Origin: Flavobacterium limnophilum
GTDB lineage: Bacteria > Bacteroidota > Bacteroidia > Flavobacteriales > Flavobacteriaceae
Assembly: GCF_027111315.2 (NCBI RefSeq)
Contig: NZ_CP114289.2
Span: forward strand, 3,410,001 to 3,474,000
DNA: 64,000 nt
Reading direction: 5' to 3'
In this document: piece by piece, positions 25,226 through 35,200 of the stretch
Position numbering within the stretch: position 1 is the first letter of the stretch
How the letters are laid out: each line of letters starts with the position of its first letter
Notes under the pieces: model-generated
What the model was told of the DNA's origin: nothing
Database searches by the model: none
Seen by the model: only the letters and a program-made list of their open reading frames with translations
Made by a program: the position numbers and the translations under genes

Positions 25226-25233
25226 TACTTTTG
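25226..25233 (+). promoter_or_regulatory. Candidate -7 box for the 1138-aa gene
   Basis: TACTTTTG matches TAnnTTTG, 22 bp upstream of the ATG at 25256. The -33 element is weak (TTA at 21 bp). Confidence 0.45.
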
Positions 25234-25255
25234 ATACTTTCGAGTTTAAGTATTT

Positions 25256-28200
25256 ATGTTAAAAAACATCCTGATTTTATTGGCAATAATCTGCTTTTCT
25301 GGGCTTCAAGCGCAGGAAGTGAATTCGTCGTACAAAATCAAAAAAATTCCCTTCACTCGCGATACGATTCATCTCGAAAACACAAGCATCAATTCGAGCA
25401 ATTTTAAATTGCTCGACGCCAATGAAAAGCCCATTGACTCTACTTTTTACAAAATAAATTTTGGAAAAGGAACACTGATTTTAAACGAAAATTTCCCTGC
25501 AAGCTCGGATTCATTAACGGTTCATTACCTGAAACTTCCCGAAATGCTGACCAAGGAATATCGCATTTATGACGACAGCAAAGTGGTCAGCAACGAAGCG
25601 GCCGCAGGAAGTTTATACAAAATTGAAGAAGAAAGTCTCCAGAAAAAAAACACTCCGTTTGAAGGACTCAACACTTCGGGAAGTATTACGCGTGGCGTGA
25701 CTGTCGGCAACAATCAAAATTCGGTTTTAAATTCCAATCTCGATTTGCAAATCACGGGAAAACTTTCCGATAAAGTGAGTTTGCGGGCTTCCTTGCAAGA
25801 CAACAACATTCCCTTGCAAGACGGCGGCTATTCACAAAAACTGGATCAATTCGACAATGTTTTTATGGAACTTTTCAGCGAAAAATGGAACATTCGAGCC
25901 GGCGATGTTTTCCTGGAAAACCATAAAACCCAATTCCTGAATTTCAACAAAAAAGCACAAGGAATAGCAGCCAGTTTCGACTTTGGAGACGAAGACAACA
26001 AGACCAATGTTTTTGCCTCGGCGGCCTTGGTCAAGGGGCAATATGCCAAGAGCGATTTTGTGGGTCAGGAAGGCAATCAGGGGCCATATAAATTGATTGG
26101 ACAAAACGGAGAATTGTATGTTTTGGTCATTTCGGGTTCGGAACGAGTTTATGTAAACGGAATCCTTTTGAAACGGGGCGAAAACAACGATTACACCATC
26201 GATTACAATGCGGGAGAAATTATATTCACGCCGCTTTTTACCATCACTTCCGAAATGCGAATTGCCGTCGAATACCAATATTCCAACCAAAATTACACCC
26301 GACTCGTTACTTACGTTGGCGGAAGCCAAGAAACCAAAAAATGGAGTTTTGGCAGTTATCTGTATTCCGAAAATGATTTGAAAAACCAACCTTTGCAACA
26401 AAGTCTTTCGGCAGAACAGGCGCAAATTTTGGTCGATGCCGGTGACAACCAAGACTTGATGGTAGCACCTTCCGCTTATCTGGATTCCTATTCCGATAAC
26501 AAAATTTTGTATAAAAAAATAGCGGCAAACACCGTCGAAGTTTTCGAATATTCTAATAATCCAGACGATGTGTTGTACAATGTCCGTTTCAGTCAAGTTG
26601 CTGCCAATAAAGGCAATTACATCCTGAAAAACAGTGCTGCCATTGGAAGGATTTATGAATATATCGAACCCGTAAATGGAATCCCACAGGGAAATTACGA
26701 ACCGGTTATTCAATTGGTTGCACCCATAAAAACCCAAGTGGCCACGTTTTTGGGAAAATACAATCCAACGGAGAAAACCGCGATCGATTTTGAAATTGGC
26801 GTAAGCAACAATGACAAAAACCTGTTTTCATCCCAAGACGACTCGAACAATGAAGGTTTGGCGACAAAAATCAATGCACGACAACGGCTTTTTTCCAAAA
26901 AATGGAACGTGGATGCTTTTGCCAATTATCAATTTATTGCCAAAGATTTCAGCTCCGTGGAACGCCTTTACAGCATTGAATTTAGCCGAGACTGGAATTT
27001 AGGAACCACTGCCATTGGCAATCAAAGTTATTTGGTTTCGGGATTGCAAATGACGTTGCCCGAAAAAGGAAACTTGGTTTACCAATTCGAAAAACTGGAT
27101 TTCTCGGAGAATTTTTCCGGAAATCGTCATTTTTTGAATGCGTCCTTTAATTTGAACCATTGGAAAATTCAAAGTCTGGGAAGTTTCTTGAACAGCGACG
27201 CCACGACTTCTACATCTAAATTCTTGCGAAATCAAACCCAGGTTAAGTATCATTTCAAGAAAAACTGGGTTGGTACACGATTAAAATTGGAAGACAACCA
27301 AGAAAAAGACAAAACCACCTATCAATTTTCTGCCTTGAGCCAACGATTTACCGAGTATGGAATTTTTGCCGGTCGTGGCGACAGCACCAAGGTTTTTGTG
27401 GAATTGGGCTATTTCAAAAGAGCCAACGACAGCTTGCAAAACGGAATCGTTCAACGGGTGAACCATTCGCAAACCTTTGCCTTGCGGTCTAAATTGATTC
27501 AAACCAACAAAAGCGATTTGTCTCTTTTTGTGAATTACCGAGTTTTGGATTTTGTGGATGCGACCAAAAAGAATGAACCTTCATTGAATTCCAGAATGAT
27601 TTACAACGACCGTTTTTTCAATCAATTGATTCAATCGACAACTGTATTTGAAACCAATTCTGGATCCATTCCGCAACAGGAATTTACGTATCTGGAAGTT
27701 CCAGTCGGGCAAGGCGTTTATACTTGGAATGATTACAACACAAACGGAATCCAGGAATTAGAAGAGTTTGAAGTGGCGCCATTTATCGATCAGGCAAAAT
27801 ATATCAGAATCTATTTGCCCAACCGAATTTACATCAAAACCCACCAAAATAAATTCTCCCAATCGATAGTTTTGAACCCAAATCAATGGCAAAATGAGGC
27901 TGGATTCAAGAAAGTGCTTTCCAATTTTTACAACCAAACTTCCTATATTATTGATCGAAAAGTGGAAAACAAAGGCGATAATTTCGACTTGAATCCTTTC
28001 AGCAAATCCGAGGAAAATGTCTTGGGATTGAACTCGAGTTTCCGAAATAGTTTGTTCTATAATAGAGGAAAACAATTGCATTCCGTGACTTATACTTATG
28101 TTCAAAACGAAAATAAAAACTTGCTTTCCATAGGTTCGCAGGAAGTTAAAAACAGTTCAAACCAGATACAATACAATCATTTGTACCGCAAAAGTTGGTT

Positions 28201-28672
28201 GTTTGGAATGTTTGCCAAAACCATTCAAACTGCTTTGACATCCGAAAATTATCCCGAGAAAAATTATGAAATCAAAGGCTACCAATTGGCACCAAAAATC
28301 AGTTATTTGTTTTCCAAAAGCACGAGTTGGGATTTGTTTTATGAATGGCTAAACAAGGAAAATCAAATAGGCAACTTTGAAACTTTATCGCAAAGCCGAT
28401 TCGGGACTTCCTTTTCTTATGCAGGCGAGAAAAAAATTACGATGAACGGCGAAGTTTCTTTTTACCAAAACAAATTCGTTGGCAATGAATTTTCCTCGGT
28501 GGGATTCCAGATGCTTGAAGGATTGCAAACCGGACAAAACTTGACTTGGCGACTGCTTTTACAAAAAAACTTGACCAACTTTCTGGACATTAACTTGAAT
28601 TATCAGGGTCGAAAAAGCGAAACCAGTCAAACCATTCATACGGGAAGCGTGCAATTGAGGGCTTATTTTTAA
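25256..28672 (+). CDS. Large putative outer-membrane beta-barrel protein, unknown function
   Basis: A 1138-aa secreted protein with signal peptide residues 1-19 (NILILLAIICFSGLQA, then Q). After an N-terminal beta-rich region (about 20-130) comes a block GLNTSGSITRGVTVGNNQNS and LDLQITGKLSDKVSLRASLQ, then FDNVFMELF and RAGDVFLEN, which looks like repeating amphipathic strands of a barrel. The rest is almost entirely alternating strands with aromatic girdles, and the protein ends VQLRAYF, the terminal aromatic expected for BAM-inserted proteins. I know similar large conserved proteins in Bacteroidota but no assigned function. It has some flavour of SprA-type barrel repeats but is far too short for SprA (over 2000 aa). 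It has its own candidate promoter. Confidence 0.7.
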   Translation: MLKNILILLAIICFSGLQAQEVNSSYKIKKIPFTRDTIHLENTSINSSNFKLLDANEKPIDSTFYKINFGKGTLILNENFPASSDSLTVHYLKLPEMLTKEYRIYDDSKVVSNEAAAGSLYKIEEESLQKKNTPFEGLNTSGSITRGVTVGNNQNSVLNSNLDLQITGKLSDKVSLRASLQDNNIPLQDGGYSQKLDQFDNVFMELFSEKWNIRAGDVFLENHKTQFLNFNKKAQGIAASFDFGDEDNKTNVFASAALVKGQYAKSDFVGQEGNQGPYKLIGQNGELYVLVISGSERVYVNGILLKRGENNDYTIDYNAGEIIFTPLFTITSEMRIAVEYQYSNQNYTRLVTYVGGSQETKKWSFGSYLYSENDLKNQPLQQSLSAEQAQILVDAGDNQDLMVAPSAYLDSYSDNKILYKKIAANTVEVFEYSNNPDDVLYNVRFSQVAANKGNYILKNSAAIGRIYEYIEPVNGIPQGNYEPVIQLVAPIKTQVATFLGKYNPTEKTAIDFEIGVSNNDKNLFSSQDDSNNEGLATKINARQRLFSKKWNVDAFANYQFIAKDFSSVERLYSIEFSRDWNLGTTAIGNQSYLVSGLQMTLPEKGNLVYQFEKLDFSENFSGNRHFLNASFNLNHWKIQSLGSFLNSDATTSTSKFLRNQTQVKYHFKKNWVGTRLKLEDNQEKDKTTYQFSALSQRFTEYGIFAGRGDSTKVFVELGYFKRANDSLQNGIVQRVNHSQTFALRSKLIQTNKSDLSLFVNYRVLDFVDATKKNEPSLNSRMIYNDRFFNQLIQSTTVFETNSGSIPQQEFTYLEVPVGQGVYTWNDYNTNGIQELEEFEVAPFIDQAKYIRIYLPNRIYIKTHQNKFSQSIVLNPNQWQNEAGFKKVLSNFYNQTSYIIDRKVENKGDNFDLNPFSKSEENVLGLNSSFRNSLFYNRGKQLHSVTYTYVQNENKNLLSIGSQEVKNSSNQIQYNHLYRKSWLFGMFAKTIQTALTSENYPEKNYEIKGYQLAPKISYLFSKSTSWDLFYEWLNKENQIGNFETLSQSRFGTSFSYAGEKKITMNGEVSFYQNKFVGNEFSSVGFQMLEGLQTGQNLTWRLLLQKNLTNFLDINLNYQGRKSETSQTIHTGSVQLRAYF

Positions 28673-28747
28673 ACAAAATTATAGTATTATTTTTTTGTAC
28701 TAATTAATTTATTATTTTTATTCTTCAAACTTAAAAATCAATCCATT

Positions 28748-29221
28748 ATGAAAAAATTAGCATTACTGTGTTTCCTTTTAGTTTTCTCTAATAGCTTTTA
28801 TGCTCAAGAAACCAAAGAAAAAAAAGAACCTGCAAAAAAAGAAACTACCAAAAAGAAATCGGGTTATGATTATGACAAAGACGTCACTGTAAAATCTACT
28901 AAAAAAGAGGCAACTTCTAAATCCACTACCACAAAAGAAACGGCCAAGAAAGAAACGGCCAAAACAAAATCAGGTTATGATTACGACAAAAAAACGAACA
29001 AATCAGATATAAACAAGGTTGACGCCAAAATAAAAGACGAAAAATACACCAAAGGCACTTCGAGCAAGAAAGCGCCAACGTTGAAAGAATCGAACGAAAA
29101 AGCTCCAAAAACTCCAGATAAAGTTACTGGCGAATACAAGGGCAAAAAAGTATATACCGGTTCAAGAGGCGGTAAATATTACATTAACAAAAACGGAAAC
29201 AAAACCTATATCCAGGACTAA
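28748..29221 (+). CDS. Small secreted Lys/Thr-rich protein with a C-terminal PBCV-type basic adaptor motif
   Basis: A 157-aa protein with signal peptide (LALLCFLLVFSNSFYAQ, residues 4-20). The middle is low complexity, rich in Lys, Thr, Glu and Ala, and contains a duplicated module: KKKSGYDYDKDV and KTKSGYDYDKKT, about 40 residues apart. The C-terminus GKKVYTGSRGGKYYINKNGN, then KTYIQD, looks like the PBCV-specific basic adaptor domain (PF08789), a short motif known from chlorella viruses and scattered bacteria. Its strongly basic character suggests binding to an acidic polymer such as polysaccharide or DNA at the surface. It follows the 1138-aa gene by 75 bp and may share its transcript. It ends at a bidirectional terminator. 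Confidence 0.7.
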   Translation: MKKLALLCFLLVFSNSFYAQETKEKKEPAKKETTKKKSGYDYDKDVTVKSTKKEATSKSTTTKETAKKETAKTKSGYDYDKKTNKSDINKVDAKIKDEKYTKGTSSKKAPTLKESNEKAPKTPDKVTGEYKGKKVYTGSRGGKYYINKNGNKTYIQD

Positions 29222-29240
29222 TATTTTCCAAAAAAAATCA

Positions 29241-29280
29241 AAAAAAAGAGGCTGTTCGATATGGAACGGCCTCTTTTTTA
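29241..29280. terminator. Bidirectional terminator
   Basis: AAAGAGGC-n-GTTC pairs with GAAC-n-GCCTCTTT around GATATG, with an A-run before and a T-run after. It separates the converging small secreted protein gene (plus) and the PorE-like gene (minus). Confidence 0.8.
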
Positions 29281-29298
29281 TAACTAAAAATTCTAAAG

Positions 29299-31251
29299 TT
29301 ATTCCATCGAAACGATAATGAACTCGCTGCGTCTGTTGGCTTGATGCTGTGCTTCGGTACAGTTGGATTTGTTGGTTGGTTCGCAACCACAATCATTTAC
29401 CAATTGTGATTCTCCATATCCCTTTCCGGTCAATCTATTGGCTTCAATTCCGTTTTTAATCAACCAAGCCACTGTCGCTTTGGCTCTTCTGTCAGACAAA
29501 GCTTCGTTGTATTTTGCGGTTTGTCGGCAATCGGTATGCGAACGAACATCGATTTTTATTTTAGGATATTGTTTCATGACCGCCAAGACTTTTTCCAACT
29601 CAAATGCGGCATCTTTGCGGATGAATGATTTATCCAAATCGAAGTAAATAATTGGAATATTCAACGTTTTAGCCAAATCTGTACCCACGGCAATAGCCTT
29701 GATTCGTTTGTCCAATAGTAATGCCAACACGCTTTCGCCAGAAGCTTTTGGAATAGCAATTGTGGCTTCCTTGGTTTCAAAATCTGTTTTTTCGGCTCTT
29801 ACATAATATACTTTTCCGCAAACCACTTCAAAACGATAAGCTCCATTTAAATCTGCAGTAGTTTCTTTTAACAATTGGAATTTTTCGTCAAACAAACTTA
29901 CTTTCGATTGCGGCAAGATTCTTCTGTCTTCCCGATCCGTCACGATACCTTTCAGGATTTGCTCACAAGCTAATTTTCTGGTTTCGGTAAACTTGTAAAT
30001 ATCATCATAACCATGTCCGCCGGTTCTATTGGAAGTAAAAAATCCGTTGCGACTCTTGCTGTCCATCAATAGTGCAAAGTCGTCATTGGAACTATTGGCT
30101 GGAGCGCCAATATTTTGCACATCGCCAAAACTGCCATTGTCTAGAATTTTGGTCACATAAATATCCAATCCGCCCAATCCGGGACGTCCGTCAGTGGCAA
30201 AATACAATTCGTTGTCTTCCGAGATGAACGGAAAGGTTTCCCTGCCTTCGGTATTGATGGTTTTGCCCAAATTTTCGGGTGTGCCAAAACTGCCGTCATT
30301 GTTTATGTTTACTTTAAACAAATCCGATTGTCCTAATGTTCCCGGCATATTCGAAGCAAAATACAAGGTTTTATCATCTACACTCAAGGCTGGATGCGCC
30401 ACACTGTATTGGTCGCTGTTGAAAGGAAGTTCAGTCACGTTTTTCCATTGGCCGTCTTCAAGAGTGGCTTTGTATAATTTCAACAAGGTTATCTTTTGGC
30501 TGTCTTTTCCTTTTTTTCCGTCTAAGAAGTTGTTTCGGGTAAAGTACATAGTGTTTCCGTCTTTTGTAAAGACTGGTGTAGATTCGTGAAATTTGGAATT
30601 AATTCCTTTGTTGAATTTTTTTGGCGCTTCCAGTTTTCCGCTCGAATTGACCTCGGAACTATATAAATTGGTAAAAGATTGATTGGTCCACTTGAATACT
30701 TTTTTGGACACACCTCCAGTATCTCTGGCGGAGGCAAAGACTAATTTATTCCCGGAAAAAGAACTTCCATAATCTGAAAACTCCGAGTTAATTCCTGCGT
30801 CTTCTATATTGAAACGTCCTGAATTTGCCTTGATTTCGGCTAAATAATCTTTGTTTTTTTCGAATAATTTGGCTCTTTGATCGTTGCCTGATTTTTTGTT
30901 GAAGGATTCAAGCATTTTATCCGCTTTGGCATAATCGCCAATGGCTTTCAAACACTGGGAATACCTGTAATAATACTCTGGTTCTTGCTCTTGGTTCATT
31001 GCAAAAAGTGCTTCATACCATTTGGCTGCCTTTTCTAGTTCGGCATTGAAATAGTAGGCGTTTCCTAATTTTTGAAACATTTTTTCATCCTTGTACCCTT
31101 TTTCGGCCACGCGTTCGTAGGTTGCAATTGCATCGACATAAGAATAGCGTTCATATTGTTTGTCAGCTCCCGCCACTTTTGCTTTCTGCGCATGACCAAC
31201 ATGGACTATGGCAAACAAAATGGCACTATAAATAAAGTTTTGAATTTTCAT
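29299..31251 (-). CDS. PorE-like lipoprotein/periplasmic OmpA-family protein (TPR, PD40, CRD, OmpA)
   Basis: A 650-aa exported protein with four-part architecture: signal peptide 1-21; TPR helices about 32-110 (YERYSYVDAIATYERVAEKG); beta-propeller PD40/WD40-like blades about 150-420 (KLVFASARDTGG, TLYFASNMPGTLGQSDLF, ELYFATDGRPGLGGLDIY, NGFFTSNRTGGHGYDDIY); carboxypeptidase-regulatory-like domain about 430-515; and an OmpA peptidoglycan-binding domain about 535-650 (KIDVRSHTDCRQTAKYNEAL, SDRRAKATV, NRRSEFIIV). This is the order of Porphyromonas PorE and of the OmpA proteins placed beside PorP/SprF genes. It most likely ties a PorP/SprF-type surface complex to peptidoglycan. It is only 10 bp from the PorP/SprF-like gene and forms the end of the adhesin operon. 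No lipobox is visible at the signal-peptide end (HAQK), so it is probably not a lipoprotein despite the family tendency. Confidence 0.88.
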   Translation of the reverse strand: MKIQNFIYSAILFAIVHVGHAQKAKVAGADKQYERYSYVDAIATYERVAEKGYKDEKMFQKLGNAYYFNAELEKAAKWYEALFAMNQEQEPEYYYRYSQCLKAIGDYAKADKMLESFNKKSGNDQRAKLFEKNKDYLAEIKANSGRFNIEDAGINSEFSDYGSSFSGNKLVFASARDTGGVSKKVFKWTNQSFTNLYSSEVNSSGKLEAPKKFNKGINSKFHESTPVFTKDGNTMYFTRNNFLDGKKGKDSQKITLLKLYKATLEDGQWKNVTELPFNSDQYSVAHPALSVDDKTLYFASNMPGTLGQSDLFKVNINNDGSFGTPENLGKTINTEGRETFPFISEDNELYFATDGRPGLGGLDIYVTKILDNGSFGDVQNIGAPANSSNDDFALLMDSKSRNGFFTSNRTGGHGYDDIYKFTETRKLACEQILKGIVTDREDRRILPQSKVSLFDEKFQLLKETTADLNGAYRFEVVCGKVYYVRAEKTDFETKEATIAIPKASGESVLALLLDKRIKAIAVGTDLAKTLNIPIIYFDLDKSFIRKDAAFELEKVLAVMKQYPKIKIDVRSHTDCRQTAKYNEALSDRRAKATVAWLIKNGIEANRLTGKGYGESQLVNDCGCEPTNKSNCTEAQHQANRRSEFIIVSME

Positions 31252-31261
31252 AGAGGTACGT

Positions 31262-32188
31262 TTAGAAGAATCTTGGAGAAATTATTTTATCATAGGCATT
31301 GAACAATTCATATCGCAAGAAAATCTCGTGGGATCCTGAATTATAATTGGCCAATTTTGTGGTTTCCATATCGTAAGCATAGCCAATAAACCAGGAATCA
31401 CTCACTTGAAATCCTGCCAAAGCACTAAATGCGGCATCCCATCTATAGGCTAGACCGGCAGTGAATTTTTCGTTTATTAAAAAATTTGCCGATAAATCTA
31501 CTTGCAATGGCGCCCCTTGAACCATTTTGGTCAATATCGAAGGTTTCAATTTTACCTCTGCACTCAAATCAAATACATGCCCAGCGATGAAATAATAATG
31601 AATGTGCTCTTTGGCTACGTGGCTATTGGCTCCAGTACCTGCATAACGGTCAAAATGTTGGGTTTCCAATAAATTGGGAACCGACAATCCTACATAAGTG
31701 TTGTCTGAATGCAAATACAATCCGATTCCTATGTTGGGAGAAAATTTGTTGTCGACATTGGTGTCAAATGAATAATCATTCTTGTCATATATATTCAGTT
31801 TGGTAAAATCGATGTTGAGCAAATTAGCCGAAGCCTTCAATCCAAATGACAATTTATATCTTTCAGACGCATTAATGGTATAAGAGAAATCCGCTGAAAT
31901 ATTATTCTCGTCTGATGGTCCAATCCGGTCATTTACAACAGAAAATCCCAAACCAATATTACTGCCATTTATTGGAGTGTTGACAGAGGCAGTATTGGTA
32001 ACCGGTGCACCGTCTAAACCTACCCATTGGGTTCGATGCAACGCAAATATGCTCATTGCTTCGCGCGAGCCGGCATAAGCGGGATTGATATTAATGGTGT
32101 TGTACATGTATTGGGTAAATTGGGCATCCTGTTGGGCACTGACCATTCCCGTCAATAGCAGTAAAAATAATACTAATCTTTTTTTCAT
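31262..32188 (-). CDS. PorP/SprF family type IX secretion system membrane protein
   Basis: A 308-aa outer-membrane protein of the PorP/SprF family. The frame extends to 32221, but the ATG at 32188 begins MKKRLVLFLLLLTGMVSAQQ, a complete signal peptide, so it is preferred. The family signature QDAQFTQYMYNTININPAYA follows directly, then GSREAMSIFALHRTQWVG. The rest forms beta-strands and ends FLRYELFNAYDKIISPRFF. In Flavobacterium johnsoniae SprF is needed for secretion of the adhesin SprB, and type B C-terminal-domain proteins depend on such PorP/SprF-like partners, usually encoded next to them. Here it lies 47 bp downstream of the giant adhesin, so it is the probable dedicated partner. Confidence 0.93.
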   Translation of the reverse strand: MKKRLVLFLLLLTGMVSAQQDAQFTQYMYNTININPAYAGSREAMSIFALHRTQWVGLDGAPVTNTASVNTPINGSNIGLGFSVVNDRIGPSDENNISADFSYTINASERYKLSFGLKASANLLNIDFTKLNIYDKNDYSFDTNVDNKFSPNIGIGLYLHSDNTYVGLSVPNLLETQHFDRYAGTGANSHVAKEHIHYYFIAGHVFDLSAEVKLKPSILTKMVQGAPLQVDLSANFLINEKFTAGLAYRWDAAFSALAGFQVSDSWFIGYAYDMETTKLANYNSGSHEIFLRYELFNAYDKIISPRFF

Positions 32189-32235
32189 TTTTTTCGTTTT
32201 AATTCTGGGGATTAACCACAATCCCCAGAAATCAT

Positions 32236-35200
32236 TTATCGGTTTATGTACAAATACCCTGCTTTTTCGTGTCCTGTTGAAGCACTATCTTGGTATCTCA
32301 GAATATAATAATAAGTTCCTTCCGGCAATTCCTCAGATTGATTTACAGTTACTCTTCCTTCTGAAATTCCCTTAAAGGCTCTATCGGAATTATTATAACC
32401 ACTTCTTTCGAAAACCAAAACTCCCCATCTGTTATAAATCTCAACTGAGTTTTTAGGATAACATTCCAATCCTCTTATATAGAACACATCATTATCACCG
32501 TCTCCATTTGGAGAAACTGCATTGAATACTTCTATTAAACATCCTGAAACTCCCATTACAGTTGGTTTATCGTCAAGAATATTTGTGTTGTCTGACAAAT
32601 CGGTTACAATAGTACCATTCAAACTTGTAGCAGTCACCATAGCTTGATTTTTAATTGAACCCATATTAATATCATTCTGTTTGATGGCATAAGTTGCTGT
32701 ATAGGCGTTGCTATTCGTTTCTCCTATTCCCAAACTGGCTATTGGACTACCCGTAAGAATTACATCCGGCAAATAATTATCTTCTACCGTAACGTTGGAA
32801 AGAACCACATTACCTGTATTTGTAATTGCAAAAACATACGAAATAGTTTCACCGGCCTGAGCATATCCATCTGCATTTTCATCATTGAAAGTTGCTGTTT
32901 TTATGATGGCAATACTTGGTTTTTCATCAACAATTATTGTTTTTGTAGCCGTATCGCAAACCACTGGTGTTGCAACGGTACAAATTGTGTAATTTACAGC
33001 ATAAGTACCTGATGGTGCATTGGCAGGGACAGTCACCGTTCCGTCTGCATTCATAACAATACCTCCGCCAATTGGCTGTAGCACTGTTAGAGTAATTTGT
33101 GACAGTGTAAATGGATTTCCGTTTACATTGTCATTAGCATACAAAGTTGGGAGTACCGTTACAACTCCTGCAGGAACTGTTGCAGCAACATCATTTATGG
33201 CATCGATTGATGGATTGACAACTACAGTTGTTGTTGCCGTATCACAAACCGATGGTGTGGCAACAGTACAAATCGTATAAGTTACCGGATAACTTCCTGA
33301 TGGTGCATTCGCCGGAACCGTTATCGTTCCGTCTGCATTCATCAAGATGCCTCCACCAATTGGCAAGGTACTCATGGTTACTTGCGATGGCGTGAATGGA
33401 TTGCCGTTTACGGTGTCATTTGCGAATAAACTTGGTATCGTTGTGACAACTCCTCCTGCCACTGATACGGGTATCACATCGTTGGTTGCATCGATTGATG
33501 GATTGACAACTACAGTTGTTGTTGCCGTATCACAAACCGATGGCGTGGCAACAGTACAAATCGTGTAAGTTACCGGATAACTTCCTGATGGTGCATTGGC
33601 AGGAACCGTTATCGTTCCGTCTGCATTCATCAAGATGCCTCCACCAATTGGCAAGGTAGTCAAGGTTACTTGCGATGGCGTAAATGGGTTGCCGTTTACA
33701 GTATCGTTACCAAACAAGCTTGCGGTTGTGGTTACAACTCCACCTGCCACTGATACAGGTATCACATCGTTGGTTGCATCGATTGATGGATTGACAACTA
33801 CAGTTGTTGTTGCCGTATCACAAACCGATGGTGTGGCAACGGTACAAATCGTGTAAGTTACCGGATAACTTCCTGATGGTGCATTGGCAGGAACCGTTAT
33901 CGTTCCGTCTGCATTCATCAAGATGCCTCCACCAATTGGTAAGGTAGTCAAGGTTACTTGCGATGGCGTAAATGGGTTGCCATTTACGGTGTCATTTGCG
34001 AATAAACTTGGTATCGTTGTTATAACTCCTCCTGGAACTGTTGTCGCAACATCATCTGTAGCATCGACTGATGGATTAATCACTATTGTTGTTGTTGCAG
34101 GTGTTACATCTAAACTACCATTATTGTCTGTTGCAGTAAAAGTAAACAAGTCCTCTCCTGTAAATGCCCCACTTGGATCGTACGTCAACATAGCCACTTG
34201 AGCTGGAGTCAATATCTGATTTATGGCCACTACAGTACCTGACAAAGCCAAAACACCTTTTGAAGGCAAACTCAAAATAGTGTAACTCACTATCGTTCCA
34301 TCTGTATCTGTAGCTGTCAATGGTGCAATTAAAGTGGCTCCTGCGGCGGATGAAATCCCGGCATTAGCATTATCATTAGCTACAGGCGCATTGTTTCCAA
34401 CTGGAATAACAATAGTTGCAGGTGAAATATCTAATGCTCCTTCGTTGTCTGTTGCAGTAAACACAAAGCTATCATTCCCTGTAAATGCCCCACTTGGATC
34501 ATAGGTCAACATAGCTGCTTGAACTGGAGTTAATACTTGATTAATTATCACTGCCATTCCTGACAAAGCTAAAATTCCATTTGCAGGTAGACTTAAAATA
34601 GTATAATTAGCGATAGTTCCATCTAAATCTGTGGCAACTAAAGCATTAATTGCTGTCGCAACTGCCGTTGAAGGAATAATAGTGTTTGTATCGTTCACTG
34701 CCACTGGCGCATCGTTTACTGGGGTTACGGTGATCAATTCATTGGCGGTAGCCGTGGTGGTTCCGTCTGTAATAACATATGGAATGCTCACTGCTGTCGC
34801 TGAATTGAAGTTCAATGCTGGAGTGAAAGTAATCACGCCGGCTGCATCTATGTTGACCGTTCCGTTGGTTACCGCAATCACTTGTGCCGTTCCCGGGGTC
34901 AAGGTGGTTCCGTTGATGGATTGGATGCTCAAGGTATCGCCATCCAAGTCGGTGTCGGCTGTTAATGGGTTTAGCGTTACCGTGCCTTCTTCGGCCACGG
35001 TGTAGCTGTCGTCAACCGCCACTGGAGCATCGTTGGCCGGGCTTACCGTGATCAATTCGTTGGCCGTGCTGCTACCGCCGTTTCCATCCGTGATGATATA
35101 TGGAATGCTCACTGCTGTCGCTGAATTGAAGTTCAATGCTGGAGTGAAAGTAATCACGCCGGCTGCATCTATGTTTACGGTTCCCTTGGTTACCGCAATC

